The notes: a model not told the origin generated them from the sequence alone. A stretch of 64,000 nucleotides of DNA from Asticcacaulis sp. SL142 (GCF_026625745.1 NZ_CP113061.1:2195501-2259500), one strand, 5' to 3'; shown: positions 27,680 to 37,376, counted from the first letter of the stretch. Numbers and translations are program-made.

Positions 27680-28360
27680 TTACATCTCAATTGAGGGATC
27701 AATAGTAGGCTTCATAATTACACATTTACCGCCAGTATTTCTGATATAATCAACCTCGAAAAACTTATGAAATCCCTCTCTCACTTCTGGCCATGTTTCC
27801 CCGTATGGGTGGTAATCATCGCCAATCAATAGGCCTCCCTGGCGCAACATCGGCCACCACATCTCCAAGTCTCCGGTGACTGATTTCAAATCATGGCCGC
27901 CGTCAATGTGAATGATATCCGCCACCAAGCCCTTACGCTTTAAAACCTCTCCTGCGTTTATTGAGTCTAGGGGCAGGGGGATGACGTAATTTTGCAAGCC
28001 TTGGCTAACTATGTTTGCCGCGAAAGTTTTATAAAGCGATGGATATCCGCCTTGCAGCCTTAAGCTAGCGTGCCATTCTTCGTCTATCCAATGCTCGGAC
28101 GCGCCAAGCCATGTGTCAATTGCGATCACCGCTCCATCAATACCAAGTTCTTTCATCCGACGCGCCATAGTGATAACCGACCCCCCCTTCCAGACGCCGA
28201 TTTCGACAACAAGCCTCGGCTTCAACTCCTCTATAGCGTGAGTCAAATATATATTGTCACTGGCCCAACCTTGCAAATCAACCAGGTCTTGGTTGGCGTC
28301 TGAATATGGGTCGCTTTTGCCCCAAATAGCATTAGCCCAGTATTTTTTCGTATCGGTCAT
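27680..28360 (-). CDS. Class I SAM-dependent methyltransferase
   Basis: A 226-residue methyltransferase of the Methyltransf_24/cephalosporin-hydroxylase-like group. Motif I is LVVEIGVWKGGSVITMARRM, an acidic residue follows in VIAIDTWLG, and ADIIHIDGGHDLKSVTGDLEMWW with GGLLIGDDYHPYGETW gives the metal-type acid/His cluster seen in this group. It lies 64 bases upstream of the FkbM gene on the same strand, so two different methyltransferases serve the locus. One may modify the repeat unit and the other cap the chain; the sequence does not tell which. Confidence 0.85.
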   Translation of the reverse strand: MTDTKKYWANAIWGKSDPYSDANQDLVDLQGWASDNIYLTHAIEELKPRLVVEIGVWKGGSVITMARRMKELGIDGAVIAIDTWLGASEHWIDEEWHASLRLQGGYPSLYKTFAANIVSQGLQNYVIPLPLDSINAGEVLKRKGLVADIIHIDGGHDLKSVTGDLEMWWPMLRQGGLLIGDDYHPYGETWPEVREGFHKFFEVDYIRNTGGKCVIMKPTIDPSIEM

Positions 28361-28684
28361 CAGTTACCCCTAAAAAATCACAACTGGTTTAAACGACATT
28401 CAGCACGTCGGCAAGACGGCACCACACTTCATATTTTAAATTCATTACAGCGTTTTGGGCGCTTATACATATTGCAATTAGTGTCTTTATTATCGCTTTA
28501 GAATGTGGGTGAACGTTATTTTTGTAGAGCACGGCAGCTCATGAATACCACGTCCGGACGGCAAATATAACTTTGCAAAAAACTGATATCATTACAGGGC
28601 AAAGCTTAAACTATTTAGCCCCCCTTACATATATGTCCTAATTAATTATGCGCCTTCGAATGCATTATAAATTCGTAGGCGCAT
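28361..28684. other. 324-base AT-rich intergenic region without a gene
   Basis: It lies between the class I methyltransferase gene and the three-module GT4 gene, both on the minus strand. It is AT-rich with no reading frame of note on either strand and no strong hairpin followed by a T-tract. It may hold the promoter for the methyltransferase operon. I could not pick -35/-10 boxes with confidence. Confidence 0.4.
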
Positions 28685-31600
28685 CTATTCAATTTCGACA
28701 GAATTTAAATCCTTAATTTCCACTGCAGTCACTTCAACAAGATGGTTAGCCTCTACCCATACACGGATTTCCAAATCGACAATAGGTTGGGTGGACGCAA
28801 TGGTAAAGTCCGCCAAAACCTCGTCATGACTTAAAGGCTTTAGCGCCATTTTAGACAGAACCAACCGGCCCTTATCTGCGGCCACGTCAACAAAACTGGC
28901 CCCGCTCCCCTTAGTCGCGGAGCGCCCCTTAACCTTTATAGAATAGTTTCCGGGACTTATGGCTACATATGGCCCAAACAACAAAAATCCCGCCTCACCA
29001 TTGCTTCGAACTCCATCTTGCGTGCGCTGCCCATTAGCTGTGTGAAACCGGCGGTCGTGCGCTTTATAGACCCTAGAACGCTTTGATTTTCGCTTTTTAT
29101 ACCAGTCACCGTCAATAAGGCTTCGCTGCAATTGATCCGCACTGCCCGCCCAGGTCAGACGTTCTATATCTTTAACAAACCGTTGTTTAGGCTCTGGAGA
29201 CAGCGCAAGCCACGCCTTAATCGCGCCCGCCAGATCATCAGGTTCCATGCCATTAAAATACGCCGGATATTCCCCGGCCACCTCTTTGAACACCGGCAAA
29301 TCACGCGCTATAATAGGCAAACCGTGATGCATAGCCTCAATCAGCGGCAGACCAAAACCTTCGCCCTCAGAGGCAAATATCAGGCAGTCTGAGATAGCGT
29401 AGAGCTCTTCGAGACATTCATCACTCACATCTTTCAACCATATCAAATTTGAGCCAAAATGCGGATGATTAATAATATCAGAACTCAAATTTTCTACATT
29501 CCAGCCTTTGGAACCGACAATTACCCAAACCAGCTCACTATCCTGTGCCCAGAGTAAATTCATAGCCTCAAGAATTTGCCGGTGCCCTTTACGGGGCTCA
29601 ATTGTTGAAACCGTCAGGAATACACGCTTTGATCTAAGTTGGTCCAAAGTATTCCGATGTATGGGTTCAATACCTATTGAAGGCGTGGTGCTCTTGATAT
29701 CGCAGCCCAGATGAAAATAACCGATATTAATGTCGTTGGCACCTTCGCCGTGAGCTTCAAGCCAACGATCCAACTCATCAGCCACAGCACGCGATATGCA
29801 GATTATACCATCATTTTTTGTTACGCTGTGTAACCAATGCCGGTATCCGTCTTCAGTGCCGTCTGGGAAGGCATGAGGCATAAGCAACGGCAGAAGATCA
29901 TATACGATATAATAGACCTTCACGCCAGCATTTCGAAATCCCGCTAAAAATCCCTCTTGTCGCGGCGCCAAACCTAAATGCAAATCCAAGCCAAGGAATA
30001 TATCCCCGTCCTTAGGCTTCAATGGCTCGTCAGGAACATCAAGGTTCTGAAGATTGTGAGAGGAAAACAGGAAATCATGCGCACAATAATAGCCTACAGT
30101 GTTTAGGTCGGCATAAACGGGCATGATGCGAAAGCCATCAGGTGGATTCTTTATTAATTCCGAGAATATCCCTCTCGTAACGCGTTGAATCCCGCTTCGA
30201 CTATCCTTTCTGATAACTTCACTAACATCAACGAAGAGGGTATTTTCATGAATTTGATGCGCTTGCCTACCTAGAAGTTGGGTAGCCTTCACTGACAGAT
30301 TGATCAAATCTGTGTCCGTATTGTTATCAACATCACTTGAGAAGTTATATTGCCATCTATTTTTGATAATAACATTTAGGAGGTTTTGGGCACTTTGCTT
30401 CCATGTTAACCAGTTAGGCTTAATTTCCCCAAGCGCAATTCCATCTTGACGGCTGCTCAGCCAATTGAGCAAGCATTCGCTGATCGCCTTGGGCTCAGCG
30501 CCTGAAAAATAATGAGCAGCATCAGAGGCAACCTCCCTGAATACGGGAATATCTCGTGCGATAACCGGCAAACCATGTTGAGCGGCTTCTACAATAGGCA
30601 GTCCAAACCCCTCACCTTCTGATGCAGCTATTAGACAGCAAGAGACGTCATAAATATGCTCAAGATATTCATCGCTTATACCCTCTAACCAAAAAAGACG
30701 CGCGCCAGAGTAATTATGTTTACGAATCGACTCAGCAAGTTTGCTGACATTCCACCCTTCCCGCCCAACAATTACCAAGTTTACATCTACACCACCCCGC
30801 CAAAGATCTTCGAACGCTGCGAGCACTTGAGCATAGCCTTTCCTAGGCTCAACTGTACCGACCATAATAAAGGTCGGACGAGAGGCTAGAATATTAAGAG
30901 TTACCTCAGCCTCTTCGGGCAAACCATCATTCGGCTGCGACCCCTTAATATCAGCGCCGATATGAAACCATCCGAAAGATAGAGGACTTATCCGTTTAGG
31001 GCCATTCCTGATGAGCCATTTGCTCAAATCCGTAGCAACCGCATCACTAATACACAATAAACCATTCGAGTTAGAGATTATTTTTAGCCATGCCTCATGC
31101 AGAGGAGGCAGATAATCAGGAAATTTATCTGACATAATTAATGGCAATATATCATATACTATAAAATAAACTTCCACTCCGCAAAGCCTAAGATACGAAT
31201 AGTAAGATTTATTGGCAATGACTACATCATGTTGAAGATCTAACCCTATAAAAATGTCTCCTGATGATATTTTAACAGAATCATCTTCGATTTTTGGATC
31301 ACCTGAACAGGTGAAATTAGCCTGGTACCGCCTTGCATATCTATATCCTGCTTGGTCATGACGACCATATACAGCCTGAACATCAAAACCGGCAGGTGGG
31401 TTACTTAATATTTCCTTAAGCAAACTTCTGGTTACTCGTTGAACGCCTGTTCTGGAATCTCGGTGTACCAACTCAGATATATCAATCAAAAGTTGGCGCA
31501 TCCCCTTATGTCCATTTTGGGAAATACAGATTGACTGCTCTTTGACTTCTTGGTCTTCGGGCTTGTGCAGCGCGTAGGAGTCTTTAAGTTCCTTAGCTAT

Positions 31601-32878
31601 GAGGGGGACAATAAATTTACTGTAGTCGGGGAGGTCAGACACGCGAACAACATTCGAAGCATTGTATTGAGCTTCCATAGCGTCCAGGGCACGCTTTGCA
31701 CTGATATCCCAAGAAAACAGTCCAGATTGAGTTTCGGCATGCTCGCGCAGAGCCATTTTAAACGCAGGATCACTCAACACTTCCTGCATTTTTGCCGAAA
31801 TCGACCTCTCATCAAAAGGGTCAAACAAAGCACGACTTAAGCCTATAACTTCAGGAATACTTGTTGTATTAGACCCAATTACAGGCGCTCCACATGATAA
31901 CGCTTCCAATGCCGGCAGCCCGAAACCTTCATGCCATGACGGAAATACAAAAAGATCGCAGGTAGAATATAGTTGCGCTAATTCGACATCACTAACACGG
32001 CCGCTTATAATCAGAGATCTTGACGGCAAACCGCACTGAGCCGCCTCATGCTCAAACCGCAGCTTATGTTCGCTTGGAAGGCTTCCAACGAATACCAATT
32101 GATATTTTTCACGAAGCGTTGCGGACAGCAAACTAAAGGCACGTATAAGGCGTAGGTGGTTCTTCCTCTCATCCGTGGCGCCGGAATACATAATAAAGGG
32201 CTTATCAATACCAAACTTTGTGAATAGAGCCCGCTTATCGGAATCGCCAGGGACAGTGGGTATAAAGTTACCATCCACACCCGCCATAATGTTAGCAATA
32301 CGGTCACCAGGAATATTAAGCTCCGTTATCAATTCCTGACGGGCAGATTCTGAAATCGCCAGAAAAAGATCAGCTCGTTTTAAATCCTCAATCTTGCGGT
32401 TATAAAAGGCTTCGTAGTTCGGGTTAGGCGTTAGATATATCTCCTTTTGCATATAAGGAATTAAATCATAAAAAGTAACCGCGGTCGGACAGCGACCTGG
32501 CAACCGGCCGATAGAATGCACAGCGTCATCACCAAAACCTTCAAACAGGCTCGATATGTGTACAAAGTCGGGCTCCAAATTCATAAGAAATGCCTCACGA
32601 GACAGTTCAGCAACATCTGAACGCCACGCACTACCCGGCATTAAAGGCGAAGTTGGGCCAACAGCATCCCAGACCTTGATATTCTCCTGCGGTAATAGCC
32701 CTTCAAAGGCCGCACGTATGGGCGCTATCGTCTGCGTAAACATCCCATTTAACGCGATAATAACGTTATGATCAGCCCGATTTTTGATTAATGCTTTAGC
32801 GAGTGATAGGCTATAACGGCCAATTCCCCGATTTCGGCTTTCTCCTTGTACGCCCTGCAAATCCAGTACAATTTTCAT
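28685..32878 (-). CDS. Three-module GT4 glycosyltransferase with C-terminal beta domain
   Basis: A 1397-residue protein with three GT-B/GT4 modules. Module 1 (about 1-410) begins MKIVLDLQGVQGESRNRGIG with EX7E in HEGFGLPALEA (E317/E325). Module 2 (about 460-845) begins LLIDISELVHRDSRTGVQRV with E756/E764. Module 3 (about 878-1260) begins LFVDVSEVIRKDSRSGIQRV with E1173/E1181. A basic linker (KKRKSKRSR) leads to a 110-residue C-terminal beta-rich domain (LLFGPYVAISPGNYSIKV). Modules 2 and 3 are clearly duplicates of each other and of module 2 of the 967-residue protein. It probably polymerises the O-polysaccharide with three linkages. Confidence 0.87.
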   Translation of the reverse strand: MKIVLDLQGVQGESRNRGIGRYSLSLAKALIKNRADHNVIIALNGMFTQTIAPIRAAFEGLLPQENIKVWDAVGPTSPLMPGSAWRSDVAELSREAFLMNLEPDFVHISSLFEGFGDDAVHSIGRLPGRCPTAVTFYDLIPYMQKEIYLTPNPNYEAFYNRKIEDLKRADLFLAISESARQELITELNIPGDRIANIMAGVDGNFIPTVPGDSDKRALFTKFGIDKPFIMYSGATDERKNHLRLIRAFSLLSATLREKYQLVFVGSLPSEHKLRFEHEAAQCGLPSRSLIISGRVSDVELAQLYSTCDLFVFPSWHEGFGLPALEALSCGAPVIGSNTTSIPEVIGLSRALFDPFDERSISAKMQEVLSDPAFKMALREHAETQSGLFSWDISAKRALDAMEAQYNASNVVRVSDLPDYSKFIVPLIAKELKDSYALHKPEDQEVKEQSICISQNGHKGMRQLLIDISELVHRDSRTGVQRVTRSLLKEILSNPPAGFDVQAVYGRHDQAGYRYARRYQANFTCSGDPKIEDDSVKISSGDIFIGLDLQHDVVIANKSYYSYLRLCGVEVYFIVYDILPLIMSDKFPDYLPPLHEAWLKIISNSNGLLCISDAVATDLSKWLIRNGPKRISPLSFGWFHIGADIKGSQPNDGLPEEAEVTLNILASRPTFIMVGTVEPRKGYAQVLAAFEDLWRGGVDVNLVIVGREGWNVSKLAESIRKHNYSGARLFWLEGISDEYLEHIYDVSCCLIAASEGEGFGLPIVEAAQHGLPVIARDIPVFREVASDAAHYFSGAEPKAISECLLNWLSSRQDGIALGEIKPNWLTWKQSAQNLLNVIIKNRWQYNFSSDVDNNTDTDLINLSVKATQLLGRQAHQIHENTLFVDVSEVIRKDSRSGIQRVTRGIFSELIKNPPDGFRIMPVYADLNTVGYYCAHDFLFSSHNLQNLDVPDEPLKPKDGDIFLGLDLHLGLAPRQEGFLAGFRNAGVKVYYIVYDLLPLLMPHAFPDGTEDGYRHWLHSVTKNDGIICISRAVADELDRWLEAHGEGANDINIGYFHLGCDIKSTTPSIGIEPIHRNTLDQLRSKRVFLTVSTIEPRKGHRQILEAMNLLWAQDSELVWVIVGSKGWNVENLSSDIINHPHFGSNLIWLKDVSDECLEELYAISDCLIFASEGEGFGLPLIEAMHHGLPIIARDLPVFKEVAGEYPAYFNGMEPDDLAGAIKAWLALSPEPKQRFVKDIERLTWAGSADQLQRSLIDGDWYKKRKSKRSRVYKAHDRRFHTANGQRTQDGVRSNGEAGFLLFGPYVAISPGNYSIKVKGRSATKGSGASFVDVAADKGRLVLSKMALKPLSHDEVLADFTIASTQPIVDLEIRVWVEANHLVEVTAVEIKDLNSVEIE

Positions 32879-32901
32879 GCCGTCCTCATTTAGTTTGAAT
32901 G

Positions 32902-34257
32902 CTAATGCTTTTTAGTCAAAAGTTCGAAGAAAAGAAGATCCTCGTTTTCTTTTTCCTGTAAATGAGGGTTAATCCCTATGATTTCCATACCATCAATGTG
33001 CTTATTCGTCTCAAGATTGGTATATTTAAGGTCTTTATGTTTGTAATTTGAATAAAACTCTTTATTAAAGCGCTCGCTTTTAGAGTATTGTTTAGATGTT
33101 AGTATTTGAATAATTTCATTGCGAAATCGGCCTTGTTGGTTTTCGACACGACGAAGTTGCCTCTCAATAGCGGATACTCCAATCACCGCATGTAAAAAGC
33201 CCCTCAAATGGCTTGCAATACGTCGCCAAAGCGGTCTTCCTGTAATCAAACCCGGCAGCTCGACACCAGCCTTACGCCCTTCAACAGAGGTTCTCATCTC
33301 AAAGACTATGTGGCGTTTGTCATACCCTGCGCGCACCCTATTCAGGTAATAATTAAACCCGGCAGTATCCGGCGCCCTTAGCAGTAAATTATAATACGCT
33401 GACGAAATAAAGTTCTGATCATAAAGATCAATAAGTTCATCAAGGTTTTTGCAAATTTTTGAATTGTCTTCATCTTTATTATGCTCTAGAATAGCGCCTC
33501 CTTGATCTTCATAGCAATTTAACGTTTCAATAATAAGTTTATGATCAGAAATAACGCTCTTATTCTCCTCAACAAGAGCTTTGCACTGATTTAACATTTC
33601 CGCAACTTGACCGACTTGCAGAGAAATTATATCTTTTAATTCATTGTATTTGTTTTGCCAAACATCACGCTCGGCAAAGCTTTCTACAGCTTTTTTCTCC
33701 TTGTAATATATATCATTTCGCAAAGCCTCAATAAGTGATCCAAATTTTGCGTCGCGCTCACTTTGAACTCCTATACTGAACCCTAAGTAAGACATGTACT
33801 GGTCGTGAAGTTTTAGGATTACAGCATTTATTTCCCTTTCACGACTTAATTGATCATGCAAGTATGCATCTAGTTTGTTTTTTACTTCTTGTGTTTGCTC
33901 ACATGAAGCCCGCTCAAGCTTTCTGTTTTCGATTATTAATGCCTGCTCTTTTTCTTTGATAAGCTGCAACTCTTTTATTAAGAGCGAAACATCGGCTTGA
34001 GCAGAATGAAATTTTGCATTGACTTCATTCGCATTAGAACGAACCCGCTCTAACTCCTCGGTAAGATCGGCAAAGGCTTGGTCATTTGAGGCCAGTTGTT
34101 GCCGCAAGTCATTGGCCCCGACCTGCTCCAACAAGCGATCACGCTCCGCAGATAAGCTGGCAATATCGTTTACAAGATCTTGTTCACGTTTAGAAAAGGC
34201 TGCGTTCAAAGAACTTATCTGATCGAGCATGATGTCGTTTTCCAGAATTATGGTCAT
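32902..34257 (-). CDS. Coiled-coil protein with DUF4214 domain
   Basis: A 451-residue protein. Heptad-rich coiled coil fills about residues 10-250 (SKREQDLVNDIASLSAERDR; FADLTEELERVRSNANEV; LLIKELQLIKEKEQALII). A DUF4214 module follows at about residues 275-330 (NFISSAYYNLLLRAPDTAGF then NYYLNRVRAGY). The tail is basic and not recognised. The start at 34257 makes an ATGA overlap with the upstream gene. A long coiled coil beside multi-GT4 polymerases and methyltransferases recalls the ruler part of WbdD, but no catalytic domain is fused here. Confidence 0.72.
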   Translation of the reverse strand: MTIILENDIMLDQISSLNAAFSKREQDLVNDIASLSAERDRLLEQVGANDLRQQLASNDQAFADLTEELERVRSNANEVNAKFHSAQADVSLLIKELQLIKEKEQALIIENRKLERASCEQTQEVKNKLDAYLHDQLSREREINAVILKLHDQYMSYLGFSIGVQSERDAKFGSLIEALRNDIYYKEKKAVESFAERDVWQNKYNELKDIISLQVGQVAEMLNQCKALVEENKSVISDHKLIIETLNCYEDQGGAILEHNKDEDNSKICKNLDELIDLYDQNFISSAYYNLLLRAPDTAGFNYYLNRVRAGYDKRHIVFEMRTSVEGRKAGVELPGLITGRPLWRRIASHLRGFLHAVIGVSAIERQLRRVENQQGRFRNEIIQILTSKQYSKSERFNKEFYSNYKHKDLKYTNLETNKHIDGMEIIGINPHLQEKENEDLLFFELLTKKH

Positions 34258-36071
34258 GAAGATTGCCTGGCATCCAATTCTATAGGTTCGGACAGCACAC
34301 CCCATACAGATGGCGCGGCGGGTCGATAATCATCAACGCTTTTAACACTTTCAATATATCGTGCACTTACGCGACTCAAACTAAATCCGAGTAAGCGTGT
34401 ATCAGGGCTGCCGTTAATCTGATTTGGGCTTACAAGATGTGTCTGTTTAAAACCAATGACCAATTCTGGTTGCTGAGATAAAATTTCAAAAGACACTGTT
34501 TGCGGTTCCGAATTCATAGTACGAAAAAGGACATACCCTGTTGCATAGTCGCCTACAGATATTTTTAAAACTGGGGCAGATAACGAAGCCCCGTCATAAA
34601 TACCTATTTCCATTTCCAAAACTATTCGAGCATATGACGAGGCGCCTACACTTACAGGAATAACAAGTTCTGATACCACGCTGCCTGACCATATTCCCCA
34701 GTGCTCGCTAGCATGGAAACCACTCCTGAAGTAGTGACCGCTTTGACGTGATGATATGGGCAAGGTCCAATTTTGCGAAAGGGAAAGGGGCTTATCAAGG
34801 ACACCAAGTGCTATACCTTGTGTTTCCGCCAGCGCTACAGATACGTCTAGTTTTTGGTCATGTATTGATGGCGTTCCTGTAAAAGCAGATGCCAATAGTT
34901 TGACTTCATTTTCATCAGAGCTAACTGATGGCAAAATTGTTCGCACGGACGGTTCAATTTTGATTTCATATTGCAACGCCCTAAATGCCCAAGCATCCAA
35001 GCTATTACGAACCAGGTTATCCCCTAAAAAGAAAGCGCCCTTTTCGTGCAATTCAGAAACGTCTCCTTTTCCTATCAACGCCTTCCAAAAAGTCTCAGTG
35101 AGGATTGAGTGACCTAAAAAATGCATAGGGTGTTCAATGCCTTGACTCGACAACTTGAGTCTTGGGTCAGATATCAAAAACTGCGTATCATGTCCTATAG
35201 CCTGAGCTTCAACACCCAAAGACGACGACAGGGTTATGATCGCAGGAATATCAGGATTGGAAAATAATAACCCGTAGCTATTACCCCTCATGGAGATAAC
35301 AGTTTTGCCAAGTCGGCTACGTAAAAATTCTGTGATGTGGCTGCTGTTAGACCTGCCTGGATGCTCCAGGAATGCTACGGTATTATATGGTTTTAGCCGT
35401 TCACTTAACACCCCAGCATAATCTTGCCAGGTGGCAAAGGTACCATCCTTAATAACAACACTATCAGCGGATGTTTGCCCGATTAGCAAGGGGATACCAT
35501 CAGGTAAATGACAAGCGGGGTGCTGCGATCTCATAAAAAAAGCTTTAAACCGACTGACCTGGGTGGATATCTCCGATGGATCGAACTGTAAATTAGCGAG
35601 ACATGACTCTATCTGTGGGCAATTGGATGTTGCTCCAAAGGCGAGGTCTTTCAAAAATCTTAGAGGATGAATAAATAGATTTATGTATCTTTTGCTATCA
35701 GTATGCAGCCGATTTCGAATAGAGGGCGGCATTTCAAAACCAACTACTAAATCCTGATTTAATAGTTGGTCATAAAGGCTCGCAAATAATATGGGCGAAG
35801 CGGCCTCATAATTTTTAGCCCAAGCACTCTCAGAATTTATGATATAATTTTCATAGGCCTCAGCACTACCAAAACACGCTTGAAAAAGTTCTGGGTCTTC
35901 AGGCGCATTCACTAATGAAAGTTCCACATCTCCGCTACTGATCAGAGCTTTTTGGATCAATTCATAACACCACCTAAGGTTACGGTTCTGGAAGTTAGAA
36001 ACTTCGCTTTTTCCGGGTTTGAAACGGTAAAGGTCGCAGGTTATAGCGACACGAATTTTACTCTTTACCAT
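34254..36071 (-). CDS. Large unrecognised protein at the head of the O-antigen operon
   Basis: A 605-residue soluble protein that I cannot assign with confidence. Residues 1-400 look alpha/beta: VAITCDLYRFKPGKSEVSNF at the start, and a central stretch VAFLEHPGRSNSSHITEFL followed by FSNPDIPAIITLSSSLGVEA, which faintly recalls capsule Kdo-transferase/KpsC-KpsS-like proteins. The last 200 residues are beta-rich (HYFRSGFHASEHWGIWSG; VLEMEIGIYDG), like a carbohydrate-binding domain. The ATG at 36071 has CGGA upstream. It overlaps the coiled-coil gene by 4 bases and is probably co-transcribed with it. It may be a glycosyltransferase; certainty is low. Confidence 0.6.
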   Translation of the reverse strand: MVKSKIRVAITCDLYRFKPGKSEVSNFQNRNLRWCYELIQKALISSGDVELSLVNAPEDPELFQACFGSAEAYENYIINSESAWAKNYEAASPILFASLYDQLLNQDLVVGFEMPPSIRNRLHTDSKRYINLFIHPLRFLKDLAFGATSNCPQIESCLANLQFDPSEISTQVSRFKAFFMRSQHPACHLPDGIPLLIGQTSADSVVIKDGTFATWQDYAGVLSERLKPYNTVAFLEHPGRSNSSHITEFLRSRLGKTVISMRGNSYGLLFSNPDIPAIITLSSSLGVEAQAIGHDTQFLISDPRLKLSSQGIEHPMHFLGHSILTETFWKALIGKGDVSELHEKGAFFLGDNLVRNSLDAWAFRALQYEIKIEPSVRTILPSVSSDENEVKLLASAFTGTPSIHDQKLDVSVALAETQGIALGVLDKPLSLSQNWTLPISSRQSGHYFRSGFHASEHWGIWSGSVVSELVIPVSVGASSYARIVLEMEIGIYDGASLSAPVLKISVGDYATGYVLFRTMNSEPQTVSFEILSQQPELVIGFKQTHLVSPNQINGSPDTRLLGFSLSRVSARYIESVKSVDDYRPAAPSVWGVLSEPIELDARQSS

Positions 36072-36277
36072 AATTATTCCGTTCATACGATTCGGCTAAC
36101 GCCTTTTTGAAGGTATATATTTACGTCTAAGATATAAAAATAATTTGGCAACCTACAAATCCAATAGCTCTTGAAAAGCATTCTTAACTCCTCGCATATC
36201 ACGCTTGTATTGGGAAAAATCCTTGGCTCAACAGCGTAGAACCGATATACGCCCAAGGGAATTCAGGAGCCCAGATA

Positions 36278-36931
36278 ATGCAATTATTCGCTGATACCGC
36301 CGACACCAAGGTGCTGGCTGAACTTATGGAAACCGGTCTGATCGACGGGGTCACGACCAACCCGACCATTATCGCCAAGTCCGGCCGCAATATGTTTGAG
36401 GTCATTAAGGAAATCTGCGACCTGGTGCCCGGCCCGATCTCAGCCGAAGTGGTATCAAACGACGCCAAAAACATGATATTAGAGGGCGAAAAACTGGCCA
36501 AGATCGCCACTAACGTCGTGGTCAAGGTGCCGCTCACCGTTGAGGGCCTCAAAGCCACCAAGGAATTGTCGGCGCAAGGGCTGATGACCAATGTGACCCT
36601 ATGTTTTTCGGTCTCTCAGGCCATGCTGGCCGCCAAGGCGGGCGCGACCTTTGTGTCGCCGTTCATTGGCCGTCTGGATGATCACGGCGCCGACGGTATG
36701 GGCCTGATCCACGATATTCGTCAGCTTTATGACATGCATGAGTTTGACACTGAGATTCTGGCGGCGTCTGTGCGCAATTCAAAGCATGTCGCCGATGCGG
36801 CGCTTGCCGGTGCCGATTGTGCCACCCTGCCGCCGTCGGTGTTTATGGAGCTGTTCAAGCATCCGCTGACCGATAAGGGCCTGGATGCCTTTATGAAGGA
36901 TTGGGCCTCGACGGGTCAGTCGATACTGTAA
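36278..36931 (+). CDS. fsa: Fructose-6-phosphate aldolase / transaldolase-like protein
   Basis: A 217-residue small transaldolase-family enzyme. [29 protein letters not shown], the Schiff-base lysine in [33 protein letters not shown] and [20 protein letters not shown] are all family motifs. It cleaves or forms fructose 6-phosphate, or acts as a transaldolase in the pentose phosphate pathway; the two functions cannot be told apart safely here. AGGAG lies 8 bases before the ATG. Composition returns to host-like values, marking the right end of the O-antigen island. Confidence 0.92.
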   Translation: MQLFADTADTKVLAELMETGLIDGVTTNPTIIAKSGRNMFEVIKEICDLVPGPISAEVVSNDAKNMILEGEKLAKIATNVVVKVPLTVEGLKATKELSAQGLMTNVTLCFSVSQAMLAAKAGATFVSPFIGRLDDHGADGMGLIHDIRQLYDMHEFDTEILAASVRNSKHVADAALAGADCATLPPSVFMELFKHPLTDKGLDAFMKDWASTGQSIL

Positions 36932-36934
36932 TTT

Positions 36935-36967
36935 AAAAAGCCGCCTGAGACGATCAGGCGGCTTTTT
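36935..36967. terminator. Bidirectional intrinsic terminator between fsa and the NifU-like gene
   Basis: GCCGCCTGA/TCAGGCGGC forms a 9-bp stem with A5 on the left and T5 on the right, so it can stop transcription from both sides. The stop codon of the minus-strand gene (36954-36956) lies in the stem. Confidence 0.9.
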
Positions 36968-37376
36968 CTATAGCCGCAACCGTCGCTTCAAAGGCCAGTT
37001 GAGTTGAGGTATGGCGGGCCGGGAAATCCTTGACCGATTTCAGGATCACCAGATCGGCAAAGCGGTCAGGGAATGTGGCGTCCTCGCCCTTAAGCATGGC
37101 TTTAAGCGCATCGCGGGCGGCGGTGATTTCCGCGGTCGTCGCCCCAATCACATGCTGGCTGAGGATGGCCGCGCTTGCCTGCCCCAGGGCGCAGGCTTCG
37201 ACATCGTGAGCAAAATCGGCCACCACATCGCCGTCCATTTTGACATCCACGACGATATGACTGCCGCACAGTTTTGAGGCGCGCTCGGCGGTGCCGTCGG
37301 GGGCTTCAAGCCGCCCGACGTGCATGAGTTGCGTCGTGCGTTTCAGGATTTCGCGGGAATAAAGTTCGTCGATCAT
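36954..37376 (-). CDS. NifU/IscU-like iron-sulfur scaffold family protein
   Basis: A 140-residue protein of the NifU_N/IscU fold. Two of the usual cluster-ligand cysteines are visible (KLCGSH near residue 37 and EACALGQASAAIL near residue 82). The N-terminus LYSREILKRTTQLMHVGRLEAPDG is typical of the alphaproteobacterial stand-alone form. It may assemble or deliver Fe-S clusters, or act as an accessory with SUF. The gene overlaps the upstream SRPBCC gene by 4 bases (ATGA), so the two are translationally coupled. Confidence 0.85.
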   Translation of the reverse strand: MIDELYSREILKRTTQLMHVGRLEAPDGTAERASKLCGSHIVVDVKMDGDVVADFAHDVEACALGQASAAILSQHVIGATTAEITAARDALKAMLKGEDATFPDRFADLVILKSVKDFPARHTSTQLAFEATVAAIEKAA

